A stretch of 64,000 nucleotides of DNA, from assembly GCF_009789675.1 (NCBI RefSeq), contig NZ_CP046913.1, forward strand, positions 992,001 through 1,056,000, written 5' to 3'. This DNA comes from Paraburkholderia acidisoli (GTDB taxonomy: Bacteria; Pseudomonadota; Gammaproteobacteria; Burkholderiales; Burkholderiaceae). A program made the position numbers and the translations under genes. The notes below the pieces were generated by a model, which did no database searches, was not told where the DNA came from, and worked only from the letters and a program-made list of their open reading frames with translations. Positions 47,514 through 56,320 of this stretch are shown here, piece after piece. Numbering within the stretch: the first letter of the stretch is position 1; each line of letters opens with the position of its first letter.

Positions 47514-48986
47514 ATGCCAAACGCCCCTTTGAACGCTCTGCTGCCCGACGCGCTGGTCATGGCCGGCCTCGTCGTTGCGTGGATCAACGACACGTTTTCC
47601 GGTCCTTCGGGCCGGCGTACGACCTATTTCATCGCCCTCGTGACCACGGTGCTCGCCGGCATCTGGTTCGCGGTGAACGCGTTCGATCCGCACGTGTACT
47701 ACTACTTCACGCGCATGTACGTGGTGGACGCCTTCGCCAGCGCGATGAAGTCGGTGGTCACGCTCGGCTATGCCGTGTCGATCGTCTATTCGCGCAAGTA
47801 CCTCGAAGACCGCGACATGTTCCGGGGCGAGTTCTTCCTGTTGGGCATGTTCTCGCTGCTCGGCCAGATCTGCATGATCTCGGGCAACAACTTCCTCACG
47901 CTGTATCTCGGCCTCGAACTGATGTCGCTGGCGCTCTACGCGGTCATCGCGCTGCGCCGTAACGCGACGCAGTCGAACGAAGCGGCCATGAAGTACTACG
48001 TGCTGGGCGCGCTCGCTTCGGGCTTCCTGCTCTACGGCATCTCCATGCTGTACGGCGCGACCGGCGCGCTCGAACTGAGCGAAGTGTTCAAGGCCATCGC
48101 CTCGGGCCACATCAACGACATCGTGCTGCTGTTCGGCGTGGTGTTCATCGTGGCGGGCGTGGCGTTCAAGATGGGCGCGGTGCCGTTCCACATGTGGGTG
48201 CCCGACGTCTATCAAGGCGCGCCCACGGCCATGACGTTGCTCACCGGCGGCGGTCCGAAGGTCGCGGCCTTCGCGTGGGCCGTGCGCTTCCTGGTGATGG
48301 GCCTGCTGCCGCTCGCCGTCGACTGGCAAGAGATGCTGATCATTCTCGCCGCGCTCTCGATGATCGTCGGCAACATCACGGGTATCGTGCAGCGCAACGT
48401 CAAGCGCATGCTGGCGTACTCGGCTATCTCGAACATGGGCTTCGTGCTGCTCGGCCTGCTCGCCGGCATCGTCGACAACAAGGCGACGGGCGCGGCCAGC
48501 GCGTATAGCTCGGCCATGTTCTACAGCATCGTCTATCTGATCACGACGCTCGGCGCGTTCGGCGTCGTCATGCTGCTCGCGCGCCGCGACTTCGAGGCGG
48601 AAACGCTCGACGACTTCAAGGGCTTGAACCAGCGCAGCCCGGTGTTCGCGTTCGTCATGATGCTCATGATGTTCTCGCTCGCCGGCATTCCGCCGACGGT
48701 CGGCTTCTACGCGAAGCTCGCCGTGCTCGAGGCCACGATGAACGCCGGCCTCACGTGGCTCGCCGTGCTCGCCGTGATCACCTCGCTGTTCGGCGCGTTC
48801 TACTACCTGCGTATCGTCAAGCTGATGTATTTCGACGCGCCGCAGGACGAATCGGCCATCGAAAGCCACGCCTGCAACCGCGCGCTGCTCACGCTCAATG
48901 GCGCGGCCGTGCTCGTGCTCGGCATCATTCCGGGCCCGCTGATGTCGCTCTGCCTGCAAGCCGTCTCGCACACGCTGCCGCTCTGA
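47514..48986 (+). CDS. nuoN: NADH-quinone oxidoreductase subunit N
   Basis: A 490-residue antiporter-like subunit. LGLELMSLALYAVIALRRN carries the helix-5 Glu, and AFKMGAVPFHMWVPDVYQGA the conserved Lys and His. AKRMLAYSAISNMGF-like segment (NVKRMLAYSAISNMGFVLLG) is typical. It closes the nuo operon and its TGA overlaps the DUF2818 start by one base. Confidence 0.97.
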   Translation: MPNAPLNALLPDALVMAGLVVAWINDTFSGPSGRRTTYFIALVTTVLAGIWFAVNAFDPHVYYYFTRMYVVDAFASAMKSVVTLGYAVSIVYSRKYLEDRDMFRGEFFLLGMFSLLGQICMISGNNFLTLYLGLELMSLALYAVIALRRNATQSNEAAMKYYVLGALASGFLLYGISMLYGATGALELSEVFKAIASGHINDIVLLFGVVFIVAGVAFKMGAVPFHMWVPDVYQGAPTAMTLLTGGGPKVAAFAWAVRFLVMGLLPLAVDWQEMLIILAALSMIVGNITGIVQRNVKRMLAYSAISNMGFVLLGLLAGIVDNKATGAASAYSSAMFYSIVYLITTLGAFGVVMLLARRDFEAETLDDFKGLNQRSPVFAFVMMLMMFSLAGIPPTVGFYAKLAVLEATMNAGLTWLAVLAVITSLFGAFYYLRIVKLMYFDAPQDESAIESHACNRALLTLNGAAVLVLGIIPGPLMSLCLQAVSHTLPL

Positions 48987-49288
48987 TGTCGGCAGCGGGT
49001 TGGTTCATCGTATTGTTGGCGCTCGCGGGCGCCAACCTGCCGTTCTTCAATCAGCGACTCTTCGGCGTTGTGCCGCTGCGCACGACGAAGAAGAATGCGT
49101 GGATTCGCATCGCTGAAATGATCGTGCTGTATGGTGTGGTCGGTGCGTTCGGCTTCCTGCTGGAAGCTCGCGCCGGCAACCGTTTCGACCAGGGCTGGCA
49201 GTTCTACGCGATCACCTTCAGTCTGTTCGTGGTGTTCGCGTTCCCCGGCTTCACCTGGCAATATCTCGTCAAACGCCGTCTGGCGTGA
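48986..49288 (+). CDS. DUF2818 family membrane protein
   Basis: A 100-residue protein with three hydrophobic helices (about 5-22, 41-60, 74-94). ANLPFFNQRLFGVVPLR and the C-terminal FPGFTWQYLVKRRL mark the DUF2818 family, found after nuoN in Betaproteobacteria. Its ATG overlaps the nuoN stop (TGATG), so it is probably translated with the complex I genes. It may be an assembly or accessory factor; this is inferred from position only. Confidence 0.9.
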   Translation: MSAAGWFIVLLALAGANLPFFNQRLFGVVPLRTTKKNAWIRIAEMIVLYGVVGAFGFLLEARAGNRFDQGWQFYAITFSLFVVFAFPGFTWQYLVKRRLA

Positions 49289-49383
49289 TGCGCGCGCCGG
49301 CCTTCGCGGCCGGCTAGCGAAAGGCATGTCCTTCGAGTGGCGTGCCCGCACATCCCGAATCCCAAGCATTCCGAGGCGCAAAC

Positions 49384-49977
49384 ATGGCTGCTGAACATCC
49401 TCAACACGATCCGGCGCTGGCCGAAACGTGCGTGGAAAGCACGACGCTCTACGCGGGCAATTTCCTCACGCTCAAGCGCGACACGGTGGCGTTGCCCGAC
49501 GGCAAGCATGCAACGCGCGAATTCGTCCAGCATCCGGGCGCGGTCATGGTGATTCCGCTGTTCGACGACGGCCGCGTGCTGATGGAGCGTCAGTATCGTT
49601 ATCCGCTTTCGCGAGTGATGACGGAGTTTCCGGCCGGCAAGCTCGATCCGCAGGAAGGCGCGCTCGCGTGCGCGATCCGCGAACTCAAGGAAGAGACGGG
49701 CTACACGGCGCGCGAATACGTTTATCTCGCGCAGATCCATCCCGTGATCTCGTATTCGACCGAGTTCATCGACATCTATCTGGCGCGCGGCCTGACGGCG
49801 GGCGCGGCACAGCTCGACGAAGGCGAATTCCTCGAAACCTTCACGGCGACGGTGCCGGAACTGCTCGAATGGGTGCGCACCGGCAAGATCACCGACGTGA
49901 AGACGATCATTGGGACCTTCTGGCTCGAGAAGGCGCTCTCCGGCGCGTGGCCGCTCGCAAAGCCCGAGCAGGGCTGA
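49384..49977 (+). CDS. NUDIX hydrolase (ADP-ribose pyrophosphatase-like)
   Basis: A 197-residue hydrolase. The NUDIX box is perfect: G-x5-E-x7-REL-x-EETG, read in GKLDPQEGALACAI then RELKEETGY. The flanks (VMVIPLFDDGRVLMERQYRY before, IHPVISYSTEFIDIYLAR after) resemble NudF/ADP-ribose pyrophosphatases. Likely substrates are ADP-ribose or other nucleotide-sugars. The ATG at 49384 is chosen over an in-frame one at 49342, which gives an unconserved N-terminus. It is 95 bp after DUF2818. Confidence 0.9.
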   Translation: MAAEHPQHDPALAETCVESTTLYAGNFLTLKRDTVALPDGKHATREFVQHPGAVMVIPLFDDGRVLMERQYRYPLSRVMTEFPAGKLDPQEGALACAIRELKEETGYTAREYVYLAQIHPVISYSTEFIDIYLARGLTAGAAQLDEGEFLETFTATVPELLEWVRTGKITDVKTIIGTFWLEKALSGAWPLAKPEQG

Positions 49978-50018
49978 AGACGTACGCAGCGATCCAGCGA
50001 TTGAATGACGCGGATCCA

Positions 50019-50051
50019 GCAAAACGGCGGCCCTGGTGGCCGCCGTTTTGC
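50019..50051. terminator. Long symmetric terminator hairpin after the NUDIX gene
   Basis: Arms GCAAAACGGCGGCC (50019-50032) and GGCCGCCGTTTTGC (50038-50051) form a perfect 14-bp stem with a 5-base loop. The A and T tracts inside the arms make it able to act in either direction. Confidence 0.88.
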
Positions 50052-50151
50052 ATTGATGCGCCGCCCAACCGCTTTCAGCGACACTTTTGTGGCGGCGCTA
50101 CAATCTCGCATCTTCGAAACATCACCCGGCCGAGCGCACGGAGGTTTTTTC

Positions 50152-50163
50152 GAACGATCGTTC
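50152..50163. promoter_or_regulatory. GAACGATCGTTC palindrome upstream of DUF1178
   Basis: A perfect 12-bp palindrome 46 bp before the DUF1178 start, next to an AT-rich stretch (TTCATAAATTTAAGATT). The GAACG-N2-CGTTC form is common for TetR-family regulators of fatty-acid genes (DesT-like). A possible -10 (TACAAT, 50099-50104) lies upstream, which would place the site in the early transcript; another promoter may lie in the AT-rich patch itself. Confidence 0.5.
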
Positions 50164-50209
50164 ATAAATTTAAGATTTGCGCTAAACTCCTCGCAAGCCC
50201 CGATTCCCC

Positions 50210-50638
50210 ATGAAGGTCCTCGATTTACAGTGCCCAGACGGCCATCGGTTCGAAGGCTGGTTCGCGTCGGCTGACGACTTCGAGTCGCAGCTTTCCCGCA
50301 AGCTGGTTGAATGTCCGATGTGCGGTGCCACCGAAGTCAGCCGTCTGCCGTCCGCGCCCCGTTTGAATCTGTCCGGCGCGAGCGAGCCCAAGCCCGTTTC
50401 GCGCGAGGCGCAGCAATGGCAGGCGCACGCGCTGCGCGCGATTCGCGAGGTCCTCGAGAAGACGGAGAACGTGGGCGACCGTTTCGCCGAGGAGGCGCGA
50501 CGCATGCATTACAACGAAGCACCCTCGCGCAACATTCGCGGCGTGGCTTCGGCGGAAGATGCGCGCGCCCTCGTCGAAGAAGGCATCGACGTGATGCCGC
50601 TGCCGGTTCCGGCCGCGCTGAAGGGTCCGCTGCAATAG
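50210..50638 (+). CDS. DUF1178 family protein
   Basis: A 142-residue protein. The N-terminus MKVLDLQCPDGHRFEGWFAS and CPMCGATEVSRLPSAPRLNL form a zinc-ribbon-like knuckle (Cys8, His12, then Cys-x2-Cys), the defining part of DUF1178. The rest is helical, with VGDRFAEEARRMHYNEAPSR and a final GIDVMPLP. The function is unknown. It is 63 bp before an acyl-CoA dehydrogenase gene, which in this class of organism is a frequent neighbour. Confidence 0.9.
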   Translation: MKVLDLQCPDGHRFEGWFASADDFESQLSRKLVECPMCGATEVSRLPSAPRLNLSGASEPKPVSREAQQWQAHALRAIREVLEKTENVGDRFAEEARRMHYNEAPSRNIRGVASAEDARALVEEGIDVMPLPVPAALKGPLQ

Positions 50639-50701
50639 CCGCGCGGGTCTTCGCCGCGGCGTGGGTTCGCCCGCACCGGCCGCGGTCAGGAGACACTGCG
50701 C

Positions 50702-51910
50702 ATGGATCTGGACACCACCCCCGCCGACGACGCATTCCGCGCCGAAGTTCGCGCCTGGCTAGAGGCCAATCTGCCTCACGCGCTGCGCGACAAGGTACTC
50801 AACCACAAACGGCTTAGCCGCGACGACATCGCCGGCTGGCACCGGCTGCTCGGCAAGCAGGGCTGGTCCGCGCCCGCGTGGCCCGTGCAATGGGGCGGCC
50901 CCGGTTGGACCGAAACGCAACGCCATATCTGGGACGCCGAATGCGGGCGCATCGGTGCGCCGATCGTGCTGCCGTTCGGTGTGTCGATGGTCGCGCCCGT
51001 GCTCATGAAATACGGCAGCGAGGCGCAGCAGCGCCGCTATCTGCCACGCATTCTTTCGGGCGAAGACTGGTGGTGCCAGGGCTATTCGGAGCCGGGCTCG
51101 GGTTCCGATCTCGCCTCGCTGCGCACGCGCGCCGTGCGCGTTCACGATAACGCAGGCGATCACTACGTCGTCAACGGTCAGAAGACCTGGACCACGCTCG
51201 GCCAGCACGCCGACATGATGTTCTGCCTCGTGCGCACGGACCCCGAGGCGAAGAAGCAGGAGGGCATCTCTTTCCTGCTGATCGACATGAAATCGCCCGG
51301 TATTACGGTGCGCCCGATCATCACGCTCGACGAGGATCACGAAGTCAACGAGGTGTTCTTCGAGGACGTGAAGGTGCCCGTGGAGAATCTCGTCGGCGAG
51401 GAAAATCGCGGCTGGACCTACGCGAAGTATTTGCTCGGCCACGAGCGCACGGGCATCGCGCGCGTGGGCGCGTCGAATCGCGAACTCGCGTTTCTCAAGC
51501 GCGTCGCGCTCGGGCAAAAGAAGCACGGCAAGCCGCTGCTCCACGATCCCGTGTTCGCCGCGCGCGTGGCCGCCGTCGAGATCGAACTGATGGCGCTCGA
51601 AGTCACGGCCGAACGCGTGATTGCCGCCGCCGCCAACGCGCGCGGGCCGGGGCCCGAGGCTTCCATGCTCAAGATCAAGGGCACCGAGATCCAGCAAGCG
51701 CTGACCGAGTTGATGGTCGATGCCGTGGGTCCGCTCGCGGCGCCGTTCGACGTGCCGTTCCTCGAAGGCGAGCACGCGCATTCCGTAGCCGGGGACGACG
51801 CCGCCGCGCCGCTTGCCGCGTACTACTTCAACTATCGCAAGACGTCTATTTACGGCGGGTCGAACGAGATCCAGAAGAACATCATCGCGCAGATGATTCT
51901 TGGGCTTTGA
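50702..51910 (+). CDS. Acyl-CoA dehydrogenase (PimC-like large subunit)
   Basis: A 402-residue flavoprotein that would introduce a 2,3-double bond into an acyl-CoA. WWCQGYSEPGSGSDLASLRT is the flavin/acyl motif and WTYAKYLLGHERTGIARVGA the central helix. The C-terminal motif is SIYGGSNEIQKNIIAQMILG, where short-chain enzymes have IYEGTNEIQ with the catalytic Glu, so that Glu is Gly here. PimC-type large subunits show the same pattern. The next gene, 10 bp later, is a shorter paralogue; together they may form a heteromeric enzyme for dicarboxylic or ring-derived acyl-CoA. Confidence 0.88.
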   Translation: MDLDTTPADDAFRAEVRAWLEANLPHALRDKVLNHKRLSRDDIAGWHRLLGKQGWSAPAWPVQWGGPGWTETQRHIWDAECGRIGAPIVLPFGVSMVAPVLMKYGSEAQQRRYLPRILSGEDWWCQGYSEPGSGSDLASLRTRAVRVHDNAGDHYVVNGQKTWTTLGQHADMMFCLVRTDPEAKKQEGISFLLIDMKSPGITVRPIITLDEDHEVNEVFFEDVKVPVENLVGEENRGWTYAKYLLGHERTGIARVGASNRELAFLKRVALGQKKHGKPLLHDPVFAARVAAVEIELMALEVTAERVIAAAANARGPGPEASMLKIKGTEIQQALTELMVDAVGPLAAPFDVPFLEGEHAHSVAGDDAAAPLAAYYFNYRKTSIYGGSNEIQKNIIAQMILGL

Positions 51911-51920
51911 GGAGCGGCGC

Positions 51921-53042
51921 ATGGACTTCAATTTCACCGAAGAGCAACAGCAACTCGCCGACGCGCTGCGTCGTTATCTCGACAAGCAATATGGCTTCGA
52001 AGCCCGCCAGGCGATCGTCAAGTCCGCCGATGGGGTGTCGGACGCGCACTGGAAGGCGTTCACCGAACTCGGGCTGACCGCGCTGCCGGTGCCGTCGAAC
52101 CAGGGCGGCTTCGACGGTACGCCGTTCGACATGCTCGTGGTCATGCAGGCGCTGGGCCGCGCGCTCGCGGTCGAGCCTTACTGGGCGAACGCCGTGGGCG
52201 TGGAAGCGCTGAAGCTCGCGGATGCGGCGAGCGAAAACGCCGCGTTGCTCGCGCGCGTGGCGGCGGGCGAGATCAAGCTGGCCGTGGCGTTTCACGAACC
52301 GGGCGCGCGCTACGATCTGTTCGCGCTCGAGACCCAGGCCCAGAAAAATGGCGAGGGCTACATGCTGAGCGGCACGAAATCGGTCGTGCAGCACGGCGCG
52401 CAAGCCGACTACTGGATCGTGCCCGCGCGGCTCGCGGGCGAGGTGGCGTTGTTCGTCGTCGCGCGCGAGGAGGGCGGCGCCGAGGTGACGGACTACCGCA
52501 CGATCGACGGCCAGCGCGCCGCCACGCTCACGTTCGCGAACACGCCCGCGCGACAGCTGGCCGGCGTGCAGAACGCCGCGGCCACGTGGGAGCGCGTTGC
52601 CGACTACGCGACCTTCCTGCTGTGCGCGGAAGCGCTCGGCGTCATCGACGCGCTCACGGCGGCGACCGTCGAGTACACGAAAACGCGCCAGCAGTTCGGC
52701 GTGCCGATCGCGCGCTTCCAGGCGCTCCAGCATCGCATGGCCGAGATGCTGATCCACGCCGAGCAAGCCCGCTCGATCACGTATCTCGCGGCCGCGCGCT
52801 ACAGTAGCGAATCCGCCGACGCGCGGCGTCGCGCGATTTCGGCGGCCAAGGTGCGCGTGGGGCAGGCGGCGCGCTTCGTCGGTCAGCAGGCCGTGCAACT
52901 GCACGGCGGCATGGGCGTGACGAACGAGGTTGCGGCGGCGCACGGGTTCAAGCGGCTCGCCATCATCGAAACGACGCTCGGCGACGTCGATCATCATCTC
53001 GAACGCTTCGCCTCGCTGCCGGGGTTCTCGCAGGCAGCATGA
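51921..53042 (+). CDS. Acyl-CoA dehydrogenase (PimD-like small subunit)
   Basis: A 373-residue acyl-CoA dehydrogenase-fold protein. It starts MDFNFTEEQQQLADALRRYL, with the C-terminal helices QQFGVPIARFQALQHRMAEM and GGMGVTNEVAAAHGFKRLAI. The middle domain has weak flavin motifs (AVAFHEPGARYDLFALETQA), as in small subunits such as PimD. The ATG at 51921 has GGAGCGGCGC upstream. It is tightly spaced between the large-subunit-like gene and the MaoC genes. Confidence 0.87.
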   Translation: MDFNFTEEQQQLADALRRYLDKQYGFEARQAIVKSADGVSDAHWKAFTELGLTALPVPSNQGGFDGTPFDMLVVMQALGRALAVEPYWANAVGVEALKLADAASENAALLARVAAGEIKLAVAFHEPGARYDLFALETQAQKNGEGYMLSGTKSVVQHGAQADYWIVPARLAGEVALFVVAREEGGAEVTDYRTIDGQRAATLTFANTPARQLAGVQNAAATWERVADYATFLLCAEALGVIDALTAATVEYTKTRQQFGVPIARFQALQHRMAEMLIHAEQARSITYLAAARYSSESADARRRAISAAKVRVGQAARFVGQQAVQLHGGMGVTNEVAAAHGFKRLAIIETTLGDVDHHLERFASLPGFSQAA

Positions 53043-53074
53043 GGCGCGGCGCGCATCACAACGAGGAGACCCGC

Positions 53075-53533
53075 ATGGGCATCAGCTACGAAGATCTGGA
53101 AGTGGGCAAACGCTACGTGGTCGGCTCGCACACGTTCGAGCGCGACGAAATCGTCCGTTTCGCCTCGGAGTTCGACCCGCAGCCGTTTCACGTCGACGAG
53201 GCCGCGGCCGGGTCGTCGATGTTCGGCGGCCTCGTGGCGAGCGGCTGGCACACGTGCTCGGTCATGATGGGCATGCTCGTACGCCACTTCCTCAAGGATT
53301 CGACGTCGATGGGCTCGCCCGGCGTCGACGACATTCGCTGGCTCAAGCCCACGCGCGTCGGCGACACGCTCACGATGACGAATATCGTCGTGGACAAGCG
53401 CGTGTCGGCGAGCAAGCCCGATCGCGGTATCGTCGAAACGCGCTGGGAAGGCCATAACCAGCACGGCGAACTGATCGTGACGGTGCGCTCGAAAGCGCTG
53501 TTCGGCCTGCGTCATCCGGGAGCCGCATCGTGA
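53075..53533 (+). CDS. MaoC-family (hot-dog fold) dehydratase-like protein
   Basis: A 152-residue single hot-dog domain. FASEFDPQPFHVDEAAAGSS holds the conserved Asp/His of R-specific hydratases, and MFGGLVASGWHTCSVMMGML the following helix. LKPTRVGDTL is a family signature. GAGGAGACCCGC precedes the ATG at 53075. Its end overlaps a second MaoC gene by four bases; pairs of this kind often form one enoyl-CoA hydratase from two subunits. Confidence 0.88.
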   Translation: MGISYEDLEVGKRYVVGSHTFERDEIVRFASEFDPQPFHVDEAAAGSSMFGGLVASGWHTCSVMMGMLVRHFLKDSTSMGSPGVDDIRWLKPTRVGDTLTMTNIVVDKRVSASKPDRGIVETRWEGHNQHGELIVTVRSKALFGLRHPGAAS

Positions 53534-54048
53534 ACCGTGGAATGAGCGGCGGCATGAACGTCGACGCGAACGACGCGGTCAGGAGGTGTATCGCCGATGC
53601 GGAGGGATTGCGCGCGCTCGTGGGCGCAGCGCCCATCCTGAGCGCGTGGCGCGAGGTCAGCGCCGCCGACGTGCAAGGGTTCGCCGACGCCACGGGCGAC
53701 CACCAGTGGATTCATCTCGACGCCGAACGCGCGCGCCGCGAGTCGCCGTTCGGCGGCCCGATCGCACATGGCTTTCTCACGCTCTCGTTGATTCCGGCGC
53801 TGCTCGAAGCGAGCCTCGAGATTCGTCAGCGCATGGGCGTGAACTACGGGCTCAATCGCGTGCGTTTCACGCAGCCGGTGCCCGTGGGCGCGAAGGTGCG
53901 CGCGCGCATCGGCGTGAAGGAGGCGAGCGACGTCGATCGCGGCTGCCTGCAGGTGGTCTGGGAGATCGTGATCGAGCGCGAAGAGCGCGAGGGGGCGAAC
54001 GCGCGCCCGGCCTGCGTCGCGGAGCTCATCACGCGGCATTACTTCTAA
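53530..54048 (+). CDS. MaoC-family enoyl-CoA hydratase
   Basis: A 172-residue hot-dog protein. FADATGDHQWIHLDAERARR is the R-hydratase motif with catalytic Asp and His, followed by SPFGGPIAHGFLTLSLIPAL and NYGLNRVRFTQPVPVGAKVR. It matches the MaoC-like hydratases that add water to trans-2-enoyl-CoA. The GTG at 53530 overlaps the upstream stop; ATGs at 53542 and 53554 are alternatives. It is the last gene of the five-gene row. Confidence 0.9.
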   Translation: MNRGMSGGMNVDANDAVRRCIADAEGLRALVGAAPILSAWREVSAADVQGFADATGDHQWIHLDAERARRESPFGGPIAHGFLTLSLIPALLEASLEIRQRMGVNYGLNRVRFTQPVPVGAKVRARIGVKEASDVDRGCLQVVWEIVIEREEREGANARPACVAELITRHYF

Positions 54049-54069
54049 GCCGTTGAATTCGCGCAAGCG

Positions 54070-54105
54070 ATAAAAAAGGGCGCTCCGCTCGAAGCGGGCG
54101 CCCTT
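54070..54105 (-). terminator. Terminator for the minus-strand GST gene
   Basis: AAGGGCGC (54076-54083) pairs with GCGCCCTT (54098-54105), with CCGCT/AGCGG pairing inside. Read on the minus strand the stem is followed by TTTTTTA, so it ends the GST transcript. It may also weakly stop the plus-strand operon. Confidence 0.85.
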
Positions 54106-54143
54106 GATTCGTTGCGGCTTCAGGCAATACGCGTGCGTGGCGA

Positions 54144-54845
54144 TCAGCGCTTCTCGTATTGCGTCGCGCCGAACAGCATTTCCTTCGCCTTCTCGTCCAT
54201 GAGCGGCTTGCGCGCGTTGGCGAGCACTTCCACGCCGCGCTGCACCGCCGGGCGCGCCGCGATGGCTTCGTGCCAGCGCTTCACGTTGGGCAGGGCGTCC
54301 AGCTCGATGCCCTGGTTCTGCCAAGAACGCGTCCACGGGAACGCCGCGATATCGGCGATGGTGTACTCGTTGCCGGCCAGATATTCGGTCTTGCCGAGCT
54401 GGGTTTCCATCACGTTGTAGAGGCGCTTCGCTTCGTTCGTGTAGCGATTGACCGCGTACTCGATCTTCTCCGGCGCGTAGATGCGGAAGTGGTGCGCCTG
54501 GCCGAGCATCGGGCCGAGGCCGCCCATCTGAAACATCACCCATTGCAGCACGTCGTAGCGCGCGGCCAGATCCTCGGGCAGGAAGCGCCCCGTCTTCGCC
54601 GCGAGATAGAGCAGGATCGCGCCCGACTCGAACAGCGAGAACGGCTTGCCGTCGGCGCGGCGCGGGCCTTCGGAGTCGGTGATGGCGGGGATCTTGTTGT
54701 TCGGGCTGATGTCGAGAAACTCGGCCTTGAACTGATCGCCCGCGCCGATATCGACGGCATGCACGTTGTACTCGAGGCCCGTTTCCTCGAGCATGATGTG
54801 GACTTTGTGGCCGTTCGGCGTGGCCCAGCTATAAACGTCGATCAT
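54144..54845 (-). CDS. Glutathione S-transferase family protein (YfcG/YghU-like)
   Basis: A 233-residue protein of the Nu-class type. The start MIDVYSWATPNGHKVHIMLE and ISPNNKIPAITDSEGP, then LFESGAILLYLAAKTGRFLP form the thioredoxin-like domain; the helical domain has QMGGLGPMLGQAHHFRIYAP. The TPNG turn in place of a catalytic Tyr/Ser/Cys is typical of YfcG, which has disulfide-bond oxidoreductase activity with glutathione. The ATG at 54845 has AAGGAGCC upstream. Confidence 0.9.
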   Translation of the reverse strand: MIDVYSWATPNGHKVHIMLEETGLEYNVHAVDIGAGDQFKAEFLDISPNNKIPAITDSEGPRRADGKPFSLFESGAILLYLAAKTGRFLPEDLAARYDVLQWVMFQMGGLGPMLGQAHHFRIYAPEKIEYAVNRYTNEAKRLYNVMETQLGKTEYLAGNEYTIADIAAFPWTRSWQNQGIELDALPNVKRWHEAIAARPAVQRGVEVLANARKPLMDEKAKEMLFGATQYEKR

Positions 54846-54995
54846 CGTGGCTCCTTGGCACCATGAAGTAAGCGCCGCCGCGTGCAAAAGTGGCACGTTG
54901 CGGCGCCGGATCTGGCGCAAATTAGCACAGTTCGACGCGGCCCGCAGAGGGCGCCGGAGCGCCCCTGCTGGGCTTGTGGACTTAACGCGAACGCG

Positions 54996-56255
54996 TCAGG
55001 AACGCGTGACGGGCAACTCGACGCGCGACGCCGCGTCCGTGTCCATGTAGCGCGCGAATTCGAGCTTGGCGATGGCGTTGCGGTGCACCTCGTCGGGGCC
55101 GTCGGCGAACCGCAGCGTGCGCGCCGAGGCATACGCATACGCGAGCGGGAAATCGCCGGAAACGCCCGCCGCGCCGTACACCTGCATCGCCCAGTCGATC
55201 ACCTGGCAGGCCATGTTCGGCGCGACCACCTTGATCATGGCGATCTCGCCGCGCGCGCCCTTGTTGCCCACGGTGTCCATCATGTACGCGGTCTTGAGCG
55301 TGAGCAGGCGCGCCTGGTCGATCATGCAGCGCGCCTCGGCGATGCGCTCCTGCGTGACCGATTGCGCGGCCACGGGCTTGCCGAACGCAACGCGCGCCAA
55401 GGCGCGCTTCGCCATGAGTTCGAGCGCGCGCTCGGCGAGGCCGATCAGCCGCATGCAATGGTGAATGCGGCCCGGCCCGAGCCGCCCCTGCGCGATCTCG
55501 AAACCTCGGCCTTCGCCGAGCAGAATGTTCGACGCGGGCACGCGCACGTTCTCCAGCGTGATTTCCATGTGGCCGTGCGGCGCGTCGTCGTAACCGAACA
55601 CCGTGAGCGGGCGGCGCACGGTAATGCCGGCCGAATCCGCGGGCACGAGGATCATCGACTGCTGGGTGTGGCGCGGCGCGTCGGGATCGGTCTTGCCCAT
55701 GACGATGTAGATCGCGCAGCGCGGGTCGCCCGCGCCCGACGACCACCATTTCGTGCCGTTGATCACGTAGTCGTCGCCGTCGCGCTCGATGCGCGTCTGG
55801 ATATTGGTCGCATCCGACGACGCCACATCGGGCTCCGTCATCAGAAACGCCGAGCGGATCTGGCCTTGCAGCAAGGGTTCGAGCCACTGCAGCTTGTGCG
55901 CCTCGCTGCCGTAGCGTTCGATCGTCTCCATGTTGCCGGTGTCGGGCGCGCTGCAGTTGAACACTTCGGGCGCCCAGTGCACGCGGCCCATGATTTCGCA
56001 GAGCGGCGCGTATTCGAGGTTCGTGAGTCCCGCGCCGCGCACGGAGTCGGGCAGGAACAGATTCCAGAGTCCGGCCTCGCGGGCCTTTTCCTTGAGCTGC
56101 TCGACGATTTCCGTGGGCACCCACGCGTTGCCGTCCGCGCGATTGCGCTCGACTTCGGCGTGAAACACGGCTTCGTTCGGGTAGATGTGTTCGTCGAAGA
56201 ACGCGAGCAGTTTCTCGCGCAGCGCCTGCACTTTCGGGGAGTAATCGAAGTTCAT
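54996..56255 (-). CDS. Acyl-CoA dehydrogenase (ACAD10/11-like)
   Basis: A 419-residue flavoprotein. It has [20 protein letters not shown] (flavin/acyl loop), [40 protein letters not shown] and the C-terminal [20 protein letters not shown]. This GPDEVH form and the Trp-Trp motif are those of the ACAD10/11 group. It lies 65 bp downstream of an APH-like kinase gene on the same strand, in the same order as the two domains of the animal ACAD10/11 fusion proteins. Those act on 4-hydroxyacyl-CoAs through a phosphorylated intermediate. The substrate here is inferred only. Confidence 0.88.
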   Translation of the reverse strand: MNFDYSPKVQALREKLLAFFDEHIYPNEAVFHAEVERNRADGNAWVPTEIVEQLKEKAREAGLWNLFLPDSVRGAGLTNLEYAPLCEIMGRVHWAPEVFNCSAPDTGNMETIERYGSEAHKLQWLEPLLQGQIRSAFLMTEPDVASSDATNIQTRIERDGDDYVINGTKWWSSGAGDPRCAIYIVMGKTDPDAPRHTQQSMILVPADSAGITVRRPLTVFGYDDAPHGHMEITLENVRVPASNILLGEGRGFEIAQGRLGPGRIHHCMRLIGLAERALELMAKRALARVAFGKPVAAQSVTQERIAEARCMIDQARLLTLKTAYMMDTVGNKGARGEIAMIKVVAPNMACQVIDWAMQVYGAAGVSGDFPLAYAYASARTLRFADGPDEVHRNAIAKLEFARYMDTDAASRVELPVTRS

Positions 56256-56320
56256 CCGTGACCTCGCAATGCGATGCAATGACAGAGAGAAAAGGGTGAT
56301 GCGATACGGCGTAAGCGGAT

